A DNA stretch of 53,409 bases from Gemmatimonadota bacterium (GTDB taxonomy: Bacteria; Gemmatimonadota; Gemmatimonadetes; Longimicrobiales; Gaopeijiaceae): NCBI GenBank assembly GCA_022564055.1, contig JADFMD010000010.1, positions 1 to 53,409 on the forward strand, written 5' to 3'. The translations under genes were made by a program, and so were the position numbers. The notes beneath the pieces were generated by a model, which saw only the letters and a program-made list of their open reading frames with translations, ran no database searches and was not told where the DNA came from. Positions 34,199-42,501 of the stretch are shown one piece after another (position 1 is the stretch's first letter; each line of letters opens with the position of its first letter).

Positions 34199-35674
34199 AT
34201 GCGAAAATTATTTGCTCTGGCCGCGACCATCACGGCGGTGACACTGCCTTCTGGCACCCAGCCCGCCGCGACCGAGCCTGCCAGCTCCGAGTCGACACCG
34301 ACCACTCAGGAATCTCCCAACCTCCGTTCGACGGCGGCCCAGCGTGACGCCGTGTCGATCACCGTGTACAACCAGAACTTCGGGCTGGTGCGGGAGATCC
34401 GGACACTCGACCTGCCTTCAGGTCGCATCGCTCTCGAGTATGGCGACGTCGCGTCCAGTATCCAACCCGAAACGGTCTATATCCGCTCGTTGAGCGGGGG
34501 TCCGTTGCAGGTGCTCGAGCAGAACTACCAATTCGACCTGCTGAGCCCCCAGAAGCTCCTCGAGAAGTACGTCGGCCGGATGGTGAACGTGTATCGGACC
34601 AACCCGCAGACCGGCGTTGACGAGGTGATCGAGGCGGAGGTCGTGTCGGTGAACGGCGGTACGATCCTGAGGATCGGCGGGGAGATCACGTTCAACTACC
34701 CCGGGCGCTTCGGATTTCCCGAAGTTCCCGACAACCTCATCGCCGAGCCGACGCTGCTTTGGCGGCTCGACGCGACCGGTGGCCAGCAGCAGATCGAAGT
34801 CTCGTACCTCACCGGCGGCCTGAACTGGAAGTCCGACTACGTCATGGTCCTCAACGAGGACGACGATGGGGCGGCACTCACGGGCTGGGTCACGCTCACG
34901 AACCAGAGCGGAACGGCGTACGAGAACGCGCGGCTCCAACTCGTCGCGGGCGACGTGCAGCGGGTGCACGGCAACATGAGGCCCGAGTCCCGAGTGCGGA
35001 TGATGATGGTCGACGCGATGGCGGTGCGGGAGAGCGATGGCTTTACGGAGAACGCCTTCTTCGAGTATCACCTGTACACGCTCGGTCGCCCCACGGACCT
35101 GATGAACAACGAGCAGAAGCAGGTCACGCTCCTGGAGTCCGACGACTTCGGAGTCGAGAAGAAGCTCATCTTCCACGGCGCGACGCACTACTACCGGGGT
35201 CAGTACGGCCAGATCACGTCGAACCAGAAAGTCGGCGTTTTCCTCGACTTCGAGAACAGCGAGCGAAACGGCCTCGGCATGCCACTCCCGAAGGGCGTCG
35301 TGCGCGTCTACAAGCGCGACCACACGGGTGCCCTGCAGTTCATCGGCGAGGACCTGATCGATCACACGCCCCGCGACGAGGAGCTACGCATCAAGATGGG
35401 CGAGGCCTTCGACGTCGTCGCCGACCGCCGTCAAATGGACTATACGGTGATCTCCCGCTGCGTCTCGGAGAGCACGTGGCAGATCGATCTGCGGAACCAC
35501 AAGGACGAAGACGTGGAGGTCATGCTCGTCGAGCCCGTGGGCGGCGACTGGCAGGTCCTCTCGTCGACCCACCGGTTCGAGAAGACCGACGCGTGGACGT
35601 TCACGCTGACGCCCGAGGTCGAGGCTAGGGGCGAGACGCGCGTCGAGTACCGCGTTCGTGTGCGGTGGTGCTGA
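34199..35674 (+). CDS. Exported DUF4139 family protein
   Basis: The 491-residue protein has a signal peptide (1-24) and the DUF4139 beta-rich fold (from about 200; YLTGGLNWKSDYVMVL, GVVRVYKRDHTGALQFIGED, RVEYRVRVRWC at the end). Function of the family is unknown; many members are periplasmic or outer-membrane associated. AGAGGAC lies about nine bases before the ATG. A strong terminator follows, so it is a single-gene unit. Confidence 0.9.
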   Translation: MRKLFALAATITAVTLPSGTQPAATEPASSESTPTTQESPNLRSTAAQRDAVSITVYNQNFGLVREIRTLDLPSGRIALEYGDVASSIQPETVYIRSLSGGPLQVLEQNYQFDLLSPQKLLEKYVGRMVNVYRTNPQTGVDEVIEAEVVSVNGGTILRIGGEITFNYPGRFGFPEVPDNLIAEPTLLWRLDATGGQQQIEVSYLTGGLNWKSDYVMVLNEDDDGAALTGWVTLTNQSGTAYENARLQLVAGDVQRVHGNMRPESRVRMMMVDAMAVRESDGFTENAFFEYHLYTLGRPTDLMNNEQKQVTLLESDDFGVEKKLIFHGATHYYRGQYGQITSNQKVGVFLDFENSERNGLGMPLPKGVVRVYKRDHTGALQFIGEDLIDHTPRDEELRIKMGEAFDVVADRRQMDYTVISRCVSESTWQIDLRNHKDEDVEVMLVEPVGGDWQVLSSTHRFEKTDAWTFTLTPEVEARGETRVEYRVRVRWC

Positions 35675-35690
35675 GTCGTAGCTGAAAAGG

Positions 35691-35741
35691 GCGGCCCGGG
35701 CCGCAAAGGGGGGGAGCCCACATCGTGGGCTCCCCCCCCCT
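35691..35741. terminator. Double hairpin terminator between convergent genes
   Basis: A 14-bp perfect palindrome GCGGCCCGGGCCGC (35691-35704) is followed by a 14-bp stem (35708-35721 with 35725-35738, loop ATC) and then CTTTCATTT. AAAA precedes the first hairpin, so it may act in both directions for the DUF4139 and protease genes. Confidence 0.85.
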
Positions 35742-35771
35742 TTCATTTAATCCCCGGGCTTGATCCCTCAC

Positions 35772-36896
35772 CTACCGCGGATCGATCTCCGAGATATAAA
35801 GCGTCGCCGGCGCGGTATCGCTCCCAAACGTCCCCACCCAAATGTTATACAATCCGCCCGCCGCCCCCGTCACCACCACCACAGGATTGCGGTTGCCGAG
35901 AAGGTCGTCGTCGCACACCCAGGATCCATCCGGTTTGTTGATCAACAGCGTGGTATCCTCATCGGCGTTCACGTACACGTAGAGGTTCGAGCCGCCGGAG
36001 GTCGTGTAGAAGAAGTCTACGTCCGGGTCCTCGGCAACGTGTCCGTAGTTGCACTCACCGTAGTCGGGCTCGATGGAGCCGCCCGCGACCAGGGAAATTT
36101 CATGGGGATCGGGCACGAAGCCCTCGTCGAGGTTGACGTCACCAAAGGTCGCCCCAGACGAGTCGCCGGAGTTCTCTGCAACCATCGTCTCCTGTACTTC
36201 CGCCAGTCCCTGTAAGGGCTTGCTGGCGGCGAGGGAGAGCTGCCCACGCACGTAGTTGATCGGCAAAGCGAAGTTGAGGTTCTCCGCTCCCTGCGCATTG
36301 ATTCCGCTCACCACCAGTCCGATGACCACGCCGTCTTCCGTCATCACGGGGCCGCCGGAGTTCCCCGGCGATGTGGGGGCGCTGATCTGGATGTGCCTGG
36401 TCCCGTCCATCATGCGGAAGGCGGCCACCAACCCGTCCGACACCGTTCCGGCCAAGGTGGGGTCTATGGGAGCACCGATTACGATGACTCTTTGACCGAC
36501 CGACACGTGGTCGGCGTTCCCCAGCTCCACCGTCGGCAGGTCGAATCCTGCGACCCGCACGATCGCGAAGTCCTTGAGCCAGTCGACTTCGATCACGCCT
36601 TCGATGTCGAGCTCCACCCCATCCTGGAAACGTACGATCGCCGACGTCGCTCCCGCGATGACATGAGCGGCGGTGACGATCGTGCCGTCGCTGGACGTGA
36701 CGAAGCCACTCCCGTGTGAGCGTCCGCCGGGGCCATCCACCTCGATGATCACCGTGGCTGCGAGGGCGTCTGCGATGGGTGTCTGGGCCAGCACGCCGTG
36801 ACTGGAACCGGCCAGCAGCGCTGGAACGAACAGCCCAATGCTTCTCCGACAGGACTGGAACGACGTGGTCAGGCGTGTGATGGTGACCTCCTCCAT
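35772..36896 (-). CDS. Exported trypsin-like serine protease with C-terminal PPC-like domain
   Basis: The 374-residue protein has a signal peptide (hydrophobic about 19-37), a chymotrypsin-fold domain with triad His78 (TAAHV), Asp109 (WLKDFAIVRV) and Ser180 (PGNSGGPV), and a C-terminal beta domain (about 275-374) like bacterial pre-peptidase C-terminal (PPC) domains (VDFFYTTSGGSNLYVYV). It has no PDZ domain, unlike DegP/HtrA. The ATG at 36896 lacks a clear ribosome site. It lies 186 bases after the choice-of-anchor-B gene on the same strand. Targets are unknown. Confidence 0.88.
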   Translation of the reverse strand: MEEVTITRLTTSFQSCRRSIGLFVPALLAGSSHGVLAQTPIADALAATVIIEVDGPGGRSHGSGFVTSSDGTIVTAAHVIAGATSAIVRFQDGVELDIEGVIEVDWLKDFAIVRVAGFDLPTVELGNADHVSVGQRVIVIGAPIDPTLAGTVSDGLVAAFRMMDGTRHIQISAPTSPGNSGGPVMTEDGVVIGLVVSGINAQGAENLNFALPINYVRGQLSLAASKPLQGLAEVQETMVAENSGDSSGATFGDVNLDEGFVPDPHEISLVAGGSIEPDYGECNYGHVAEDPDVDFFYTTSGGSNLYVYVNADEDTTLLINKPDGSWVCDDDLLGNRNPVVVVTGAAGGLYNIWVGTFGSDTAPATLYISEIDPR

Positions 36897-37082
36897 GTCT
36901 GTCTCGGTGTCTGGGTCGGCGTGGGTGGCCCTGCTCCCAAAATAGGCCTGGAGTCGTCCCTTCCGCCACAACCTTAGGCGCGTGCGAATCCGCCGGGAGA
37001 CGCCGTAATTACCGCGACGAGACCCGATGACAGCTACTGGGCCACCGGTCCCCCGGACTCCCCGGGGGGTCCTTCGCTGCAC

Positions 37083-39440
37083 TCAAGGCAGAAGCGTGGG
37101 CTCCTGCTTGCGGAGGATGAACAATCCCTCCTTACCACTCGTCACGATGATGATCCCACTCTCGAAGAACGGGTAGTTGCTCCAGGAGCCATCGAAACCG
37201 GGCGCGTCCGGAGTCCCTGGTACCGTGTCGAAGAACCCTACCACCTCGGGGTTTTCCCGGTCCGAGATATCCAGGATGCGAAGTCCGCTCACGTAGTTGG
37301 ACTGGTACATGAGGTCGCCGCGGATGTAGAGATTGTGGTCCGAGGACTCGTTGTCGGCAAAGTACTCTCTGGCCAGGATCGGATCGTCCAGATCGGTGAT
37401 GTCCCAGATCAGTGTGCGTGTCTTGTCGACGTTGCCCCCGAGCTCGTCGAGCTCGTCGTTCATGTAGAAGTAACGGTGCTCCTCATCGAGCCAGCCCTGG
37501 TGGGCGTACGCCACATTGGGATACGTGGCTGTCGAGAGTGACACCGGACTGGCCTTGTCCGTGACGTCGGCGATGCTCAACGCGGTCTCGTTGGACCCGA
37601 AGCAAATCTCCTGACCCTGGTGCTCCTCGTCGGGCCCGTGGTAGATGACGCACTGGGCGTCGTGGCTGTAGCCCGTGCCCTGACGGCCGGTGCCCATGTC
37701 CTGGAAACAGCCGGAGAAGATTGGAGTCCGTGGATCCTGGATGTTGATCATGTGGAGCCCGCCGCCGCAGGTTTCACCGCCCTCACCGGCCCCCACCGCG
37801 TAGGCGAAGCCGGTCTCCTCGTTGATCACGATGTTGTGAGCGCTCGCGAACTGGCTGTAGTGAGCGTCCTCCTCGAACGTGACCGGGTCCCCCCTCACGT
37901 CCCTCAGCTTGGTGAGGTCGAAGATCTGCATCCCGTGCGGACCCGCTCCATCGGCTACGATGAAGGCATGGTCTTTGTAGACCTTGATGTCCCTCCAGAC
38001 GTCCCCTCTCGAGCCCTCCGTCAGCGGAAGGTTTCCTATGTACCTCGGATTCAAGGGGTCACTGACGTCGACGAAGGAGGTGCCATCGTAGCGTCCGACG
38101 AGCGCGTATTCCCGGCCGGAGTCGGGGTCGGTCCATCCCCAGACGTCGTTCACTTCAACGCCGCGTCCTCCCCCGAGGTCCGCGACCGACAGGAACGACA
38201 GCATGTCCAGGTCGCTGCAGGTGAAAGCTTCGGCCGCCCCGCCCTCGCAGTCCACCTGACCGCCGGTGATCGAGGCCATGGCCTCGGGCATCGCAGGGAA
38301 TACCCGCGCGACTTCCGACCACACGCCGCCTTGGCGCTCGAGGATCGCCACCGAACCCAGCTTGAAGTCGTCTCCGGTAACTCCCAACGCAGCGATGTCG
38401 CCCCGCACGGCGAGGGTACCACCGAACTGATCGCCCGGGTCGAGGTCGGACCCGGTGAGCTTAATGGCCCCGGTCCATTCGCCCGAAGGGCCACGAGACA
38501 ACACATAGGCCCGTCCCGCGAAGTCGGCAGCGCCGGGAGCGCCGAACCATGCCTCGTCGGTCCCGAAGTGAACGGCTGTCCCAAACTGGGTGCCCGGCGT
38601 ACCTCCATCGAAGGGCCTCAGGGTAGGGCCGGCCCGCCACTCCCCGGTCGACTCGTCGTAGGAAAACCCGAACACCACACCTACCCCGACCTCGTGCGTG
38701 GACGCGGCGACGAGAGCCACACCGCCCTCGAGCCCCACGGCAGCACCGAACCGGCTGTTCGGCCCGGTTCCCGGTCCCGTGAGCTTCGTCTGCTCCGACC
38801 AGTCGCCGGTGGCCGGATCACGCCTGAACACGTAGACGGCGCCGGTGCCGTTGGCCTGCTGTGCTGTGCCGATGAGGGCCAGATCACCCTCCACCGCGAT
38901 CGACATGCCGAAAAGGTCGTTCGGCAAGATGTCGCTCCCCATCAGCTTGTCGGTCTCGGTCCACAGGCCCGTGGAGGGGTCGCGCTCGAACACGTAGACC
39001 GCGCCACGGCCGTCTGAATTCGCCCACGAAGCCGTAAAGAAATGGTCTCCGTCCGCTGCGGAGATCCGGCCGATGAAATTTCCGGGCGTGTCGTCGGTCA
39101 CGGTCAGCGTCTGCGTTTCCATCCACTGGCCGCTCGCGTCCTTCTCGAACACGTAGATCGCCTGGAGGATGGTGGACCCGACCAGGAGCTGATCCCCGGA
39201 GATGGTCAGCGTTCTACCGAAATGGTCCCCGACGGCCGAGTTGGACGCTTCGATCCGTTGGACCTCGGCCCAGGCCCCGCCGGAATCCTTCCGGAACACG
39301 TAGGCGTACCCGGGCGACGACTCGCTCAGGGACTCTCCGACGATCACCTCGTCGTCCCCGATGGCGAGAGATTGCCCGTAACCTTGCCCGGCGAGAGGCG
39401 TCGTCATCAAAAGGGTCAAGGCCAGCAAGGCCCACTTCAC
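37083..39440 (-). CDS. Exported choice-of-anchor-B family protein with FG-GAP and LVIVD repeats
   Basis: The product is 785 residues from the GTG at 39440. I prefer that start because AGGGA lies seven bases upstream and it gives a classic signal peptide (VKWALLALTLLMTTPLAG); an ATG eight codons earlier (39464) has no ribosome site. The first half holds FG-GAP-like propeller repeats, each with a VYVF(E/R)(K/R)D strand and a GDxFG turn (six or seven copies). The second half is the choice-of-anchor-B domain with LVIVD repeats (SFVDVSDPLNPRYIGN, LRILDISDRENPEVVGFF). A surface or secreted adhesion-like role is likely; no enzyme motif is visible. Confidence 0.88.
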   Translation of the reverse strand: MKWALLALTLLMTTPLAGQGYGQSLAIGDDEVIVGESLSESSPGYAYVFRKDSGGAWAEVQRIEASNSAVGDHFGRTLTISGDQLLVGSTILQAIYVFEKDASGQWMETQTLTVTDDTPGNFIGRISAADGDHFFTASWANSDGRGAVYVFERDPSTGLWTETDKLMGSDILPNDLFGMSIAVEGDLALIGTAQQANGTGAVYVFRRDPATGDWSEQTKLTGPGTGPNSRFGAAVGLEGGVALVAASTHEVGVGVVFGFSYDESTGEWRAGPTLRPFDGGTPGTQFGTAVHFGTDEAWFGAPGAADFAGRAYVLSRGPSGEWTGAIKLTGSDLDPGDQFGGTLAVRGDIAALGVTGDDFKLGSVAILERQGGVWSEVARVFPAMPEAMASITGGQVDCEGGAAEAFTCSDLDMLSFLSVADLGGGRGVEVNDVWGWTDPDSGREYALVGRYDGTSFVDVSDPLNPRYIGNLPLTEGSRGDVWRDIKVYKDHAFIVADGAGPHGMQIFDLTKLRDVRGDPVTFEEDAHYSQFASAHNIVINEETGFAYAVGAGEGGETCGGGLHMINIQDPRTPIFSGCFQDMGTGRQGTGYSHDAQCVIYHGPDEEHQGQEICFGSNETALSIADVTDKASPVSLSTATYPNVAYAHQGWLDEEHRYFYMNDELDELGGNVDKTRTLIWDITDLDDPILAREYFADNESSDHNLYIRGDLMYQSNYVSGLRILDISDRENPEVVGFFDTVPGTPDAPGFDGSWSNYPFFESGIIIVTSGKEGLFILRKQEPTLLP

Positions 39441-39535
39441 ACTCGATTCCCTCACAGTTCCCATCCGTCAAAAAGGTTTTCGATATGATGGCGCGGCGTC
39501 ACGATCGATGACGTCGTTTTTCACGAAGGCCACGG

Positions 39536-39541
39536 ATAATA
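39536..39541 (-). promoter_or_regulatory. Candidate -10 element for the choice-of-anchor-B gene
   Basis: TATTAT on the minus strand lies about 95 bases before the chosen start. No good -35 is visible. Confidence 0.3.
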
Positions 39542-39585
39542 CCTTAGCGGGATCGTGAATGTTGCGGGACCGCCCCGGTCGGTGT

Positions 39586-39605
39586 TCGAGCGCAAACGCG
39601 CTCGA
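39586..39605. promoter_or_regulatory. Inverted repeat in divergent intergenic region
   Basis: TCGAGCGC and GCGCTCGA (39586-39593, 39598-39605) are perfect 8-bp arms around AAAC. The element lies between two divergent transcription units, so it could be an operator or an RNA hairpin in the cytochrome c leader. Confidence 0.35.
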
Positions 39606-39730
39606 GCGGAGTTCTCTGGGGAATCACTCATCCCCTTGGATGTGCGTGGCCCTCGTAGAGTTCCGCGCCCTCCCCTTGCCACGTTCCCTTACTTTTCGCA
39701 ACGTGTGGGCATTCCAACCAGGGGACATCA

Positions 39731-40183
39731 ATGAAAAAGAATCTCGTCAACGCCGCCTTGGTGGTGATGCTCGCAGGTTGCGCCTCCACACCCGAGGGCG
39801 GCCCGATGAGCGCCGCCACTCCGACGGCGGATGCGCCGGCCGCCGAAGGTTCAGCGGCGAGCGCGTTCTACACTTCCCGACAGGCTTCCCGTGGCGCCGG
39901 ACTTTTCCGGGACAACTGTGTCAGCTGCCATGCGTCCTCCGAGTTCACCGGAGCCTCCTTCGAGCGCCGTTGGCGCAACCGGGCGGTCGGGGACATTTAT
40001 GAATTCGTGCTCTACTCCATGCCCGACGACAATCCGGGTGGTCTTCCCGAGCAGACCTATGCCGACATCATCGCATACGTGCTCGAGATGAACGACTTTC
40101 CGGCCGGAAATTCCGAATTGCCGACGTCCATGGAAGCGCTGATGGAAATGAAGATGTGGGGGGACGCCGACGGGGACGGGTAG
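39731..40183 (+). CDS. Lipoprotein monoheme cytochrome c
   Basis: The 150-residue protein has a clear lipobox VMLAGC (Cys17), a flexible Ala/Pro/Thr linker (18-45) and one cytochrome domain with CVSCH (63-67). The axial Met97 is probably in YSMPDDNPGG. GGGGAC lies about five bases before the ATG. It is followed after 53 bases by a Tat-exported flavoprotein, so it is the probable electron acceptor of that enzyme. The C-terminus (about 130-150) is acidic. Confidence 0.9.
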   Translation: MKKNLVNAALVVMLAGCASTPEGGPMSAATPTADAPAAEGSAASAFYTSRQASRGAGLFRDNCVSCHASSEFTGASFERRWRNRAVGDIYEFVLYSMPDDNPGGLPEQTYADIIAYVLEMNDFPAGNSELPTSMEALMEMKMWGDADGDG

Positions 40184-40236
40184 CTCGACCCGGGTTCGAA
40201 ACATCGACCGCGATCCAAGACCGAGACTCCCCGCAT

Positions 40237-41541
40237 ATGCCTGAACGCAAAATGGGTCTGGATCGACGGACCTTCCTGAAGGCGGCGACCGCAGGGGCCG
40301 GGATGAGCCTTGCCGGTTTTACCCCCACGGCCGGCGAAATTCACTCGCCCCAGCCGCTGCGCGACGCGTCCCGCCGGCCCGACCAGGCCGCTCCGGACGT
40401 CGTCATCGTCGGCGCCGGAAATTTCGGTATGTGGACCGCTTTTTACCTCACGCGGCTAGGGGCCAACGTCACCGTCGTCGATAAATACGGCCCGGCCAAC
40501 TCGCGCTCCACATCGGGTGGTGAGACGCGCGGCGTTCGGTCCTCGTATGGTGGCCAGGCAACCGGGCTCCTCTGGAACCGATGGGCCAACGAGGCGATCC
40601 AGCGGTGGACCCTCTGGGACGAGGAGTGGAGCCGGCAGCTCCTGCCAAAGTTGTTTTTCAACACCGGCGACTTGATCGTGCGGCCCCGGATGATCCCGTA
40701 TCTCGAGGACACCATGGCGGACTGGGATACGCTCGGCGTTCCCTACGAGGTCCTCACGCCCGAAGAGATCCGGTACCGTTGGCCGGTGATCGGCCCGAAG
40801 GATGTCGGCGTCGGGCTCTATGAGCCGAGGGCCGGAGTGGTGCGCGCCCGCCGCGCCATCGAGGCGGTGGCCGAAGTCTTTCGGAAGGAGGGCGGGCGGA
40901 TCACGATTGCCGCTGCCGAGATGGGCGCTCGGGAGGGAAGGCAGTTGAACGCACTGAATCTTCAGCCCGGAGACCGGATTTCGGCCGCGACCTACATCTT
41001 CGCCTGCGGGCCGTGGTTTCCCAAGGTATTCCCGGAGCTGATGGGCAAACGCCTGAGGATCTCGATGGGGCACACGTTCTACTTCGCGGTGCCGCCTGGG
41101 GACAACAGCTATTCCTTCCCCAACCTTCCCAGCTACGGCTTCCCGGGTGTTACGGGGTGGCCCGCGCTCCCACCCGACCACCGTGGCTTCCGGGTGCGGA
41201 CCGGGGGACGCGGGCCCGAGGATCCCGACGTCAGCGATCGCTGGATCCCCAAGGAGTATCATGATCGGCCGAGGCAGGTCCTGGCCGACCACTTCCCGGG
41301 TCTGGTGGATCAGCCGATCAACGAGACCCGTGCCTGCCACTATGAGTCCAGCGTCAGCCGGAACTTCATCATCGACAAGCACCCTGATTTCGACAACGTA
41401 TGGCTCGCGGGGGGTGGGTCCGCGGAGTCCTTCAAGCAGGGTCCGGTTCTGGGCGAATATATCGCCCGGCGGGTGATGGGTATCGACAACGAGCCGGAGC
41501 TCGCCGAGGGCTTCCGGCTGAGTGAAGAGGAGTTCAGCTAG
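40237..41541 (+). CDS. Tat-exported sarcosine-oxidase-like (DAO family) flavoprotein, probable dehydrogenase
   Basis: The 434-residue protein has a twin-arginine signal (DRRTFLK, then hydrophobic to about 32), the FAD motif VVIVGAGNFGMWTA (55-68) and the fold of monomeric sarcosine/N-methyltryptophan oxidases. Cys367 (TRACHYESS) aligns with Cys315 of sarcosine oxidase, the covalent flavin site. At the place of the oxygen-activating Lys265, this protein has Arg319 (RGFRVRTGG). Loss of that Lys strongly lowers O2 reactivity in sarcosine oxidase, which fits a dehydrogenase passing electrons to the cytochrome encoded just upstream. Substrates are probably secondary amines or amino acids. The alignment was done by eye. 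Confidence 0.85.
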   Translation: MPERKMGLDRRTFLKAATAGAGMSLAGFTPTAGEIHSPQPLRDASRRPDQAAPDVVIVGAGNFGMWTAFYLTRLGANVTVVDKYGPANSRSTSGGETRGVRSSYGGQATGLLWNRWANEAIQRWTLWDEEWSRQLLPKLFFNTGDLIVRPRMIPYLEDTMADWDTLGVPYEVLTPEEIRYRWPVIGPKDVGVGLYEPRAGVVRARRAIEAVAEVFRKEGGRITIAAAEMGAREGRQLNALNLQPGDRISAATYIFACGPWFPKVFPELMGKRLRISMGHTFYFAVPPGDNSYSFPNLPSYGFPGVTGWPALPPDHRGFRVRTGGRGPEDPDVSDRWIPKEYHDRPRQVLADHFPGLVDQPINETRACHYESSVSRNFIIDKHPDFDNVWLAGGGSAESFKQGPVLGEYIARRVMGIDNEPELAEGFRLSEEEFS

Positions 41542-41567
41542 GCCCGGAGAACCTGAGGAGCCCACTC

Positions 41568-42419
41568 TCAGGGAATGGCGAGTATCTGCTTCACTCTGAG
41601 CTTGAACGGGATGGTCGTCAGCGGGGTCAGCCAGCTACCTGAACCGTAATCATCGAGGCCGAAGACGCTGACTCTGTCGAGAAGGCCAGGATTCTCAATG
41701 TCCAGGTCGGCGAGCAGACGATCCAACACGCTCCGAAGCCTGGCTTCCACTTGCCGGCTGTAGATGAGGAACCGCGTGTTGGACTCGCCAAAGAAGCTGA
41801 TCAAGAGGCGAAGCCGCTCACGAGGACCGCTCCCGTCTTCTTGCCGGAACCCGGAGTAGTGGATGACGATCAGGTCCGGATTGAAGCGGAGGATCTCTTC
41901 ATCTCGATGCCACTCCGGCCCAATCGATTCGCGTTGCCGACGAATCGGCAGGTCGAGCAAAAGGTCGCTGAGCACATCCGCGTTCGTGGCGCTAGCCGCT
42001 CGGGTTTCCTCGTCATAAACCCGCGCGGGATGAGGGGAGTCCATGAGGATCACAAGCGGTAGCGCCTCCGACCTGGGATCTGCGGCCGCCTCGCCGGGGA
42101 CGAGCACTCGGACGCCGAGCCAACCCGAAAAGATTGTGATCGCGACGAGTGACAGGAGCGGTGCGGCGGAATGGACGCTCGACGGGCGCTCTCTCCCACC
42201 CACGACCCATCGGATCCCGAGGGCTACCGGAAACATGAAGAAGAGTCCGGACAGGAGAAGGTCGACGTAGCTCGACGGAAGTTGGATGCGCGGAGCGACG
42301 AGCTCCGCCCCCTCGATCAACCCGAATCCAATCACCAGGTAGGCCGCCGCAACGCTCCAGAGCTTCCGTTCGTGGGCGGTCCGGAAGAAGGATCGGTGAT
42401 CTGCGGTCTTATTCTCCAT
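41568..42419 (-). CDS. Membrane protein of unknown function with N-terminal TM module
   Basis: The 283-residue protein starts with a soluble basic stretch and three TM helices (about 22-40, 49-66, 86-105). The first two, with the preceding RTAHERKLWSVAAAYLV, resemble the TM module that links regulatory domains to TPR or cyclase domains in Gemmatimonadota proteins. The rest (about 115-283) is an alpha/beta domain on the far side, with PLVILMDSPHPARVYD, NPDLIVIHYSGFR and an SFFGESNTRFLIYSR strand. It looks Rossmann-like, but I cannot name it. The ATG at 42419 was preferred over an upstream start. It is convergent with the flavoprotein gene (26-base gap). Confidence 0.65.
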   Translation of the reverse strand: MENKTADHRSFFRTAHERKLWSVAAAYLVIGFGLIEGAELVAPRIQLPSSYVDLLLSGLFFMFPVALGIRWVVGGRERPSSVHSAAPLLSLVAITIFSGWLGVRVLVPGEAAADPRSEALPLVILMDSPHPARVYDEETRAASATNADVLSDLLLDLPIRRQRESIGPEWHRDEEILRFNPDLIVIHYSGFRQEDGSGPRERLRLLISFFGESNTRFLIYSRQVEARLRSVLDRLLADLDIENPGLLDRVSVFGLDDYGSGSWLTPLTTIPFKLRVKQILAIP

Positions 42420-42501
42420 TGGCCACAACCTTGGTGGCGGCGGCCTTCGCAGCAAGCCAACGTAGCCATCAGTCGGGTTGAGGTGGTACCAGCGCTACCC
42501 G

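Noticed and set aside
40193-40200. GGTTCGAA resembling a tRNA T-loop
   Set aside because: No acceptor, anticodon or D arm can be built around it, and it lies between two coding genes.
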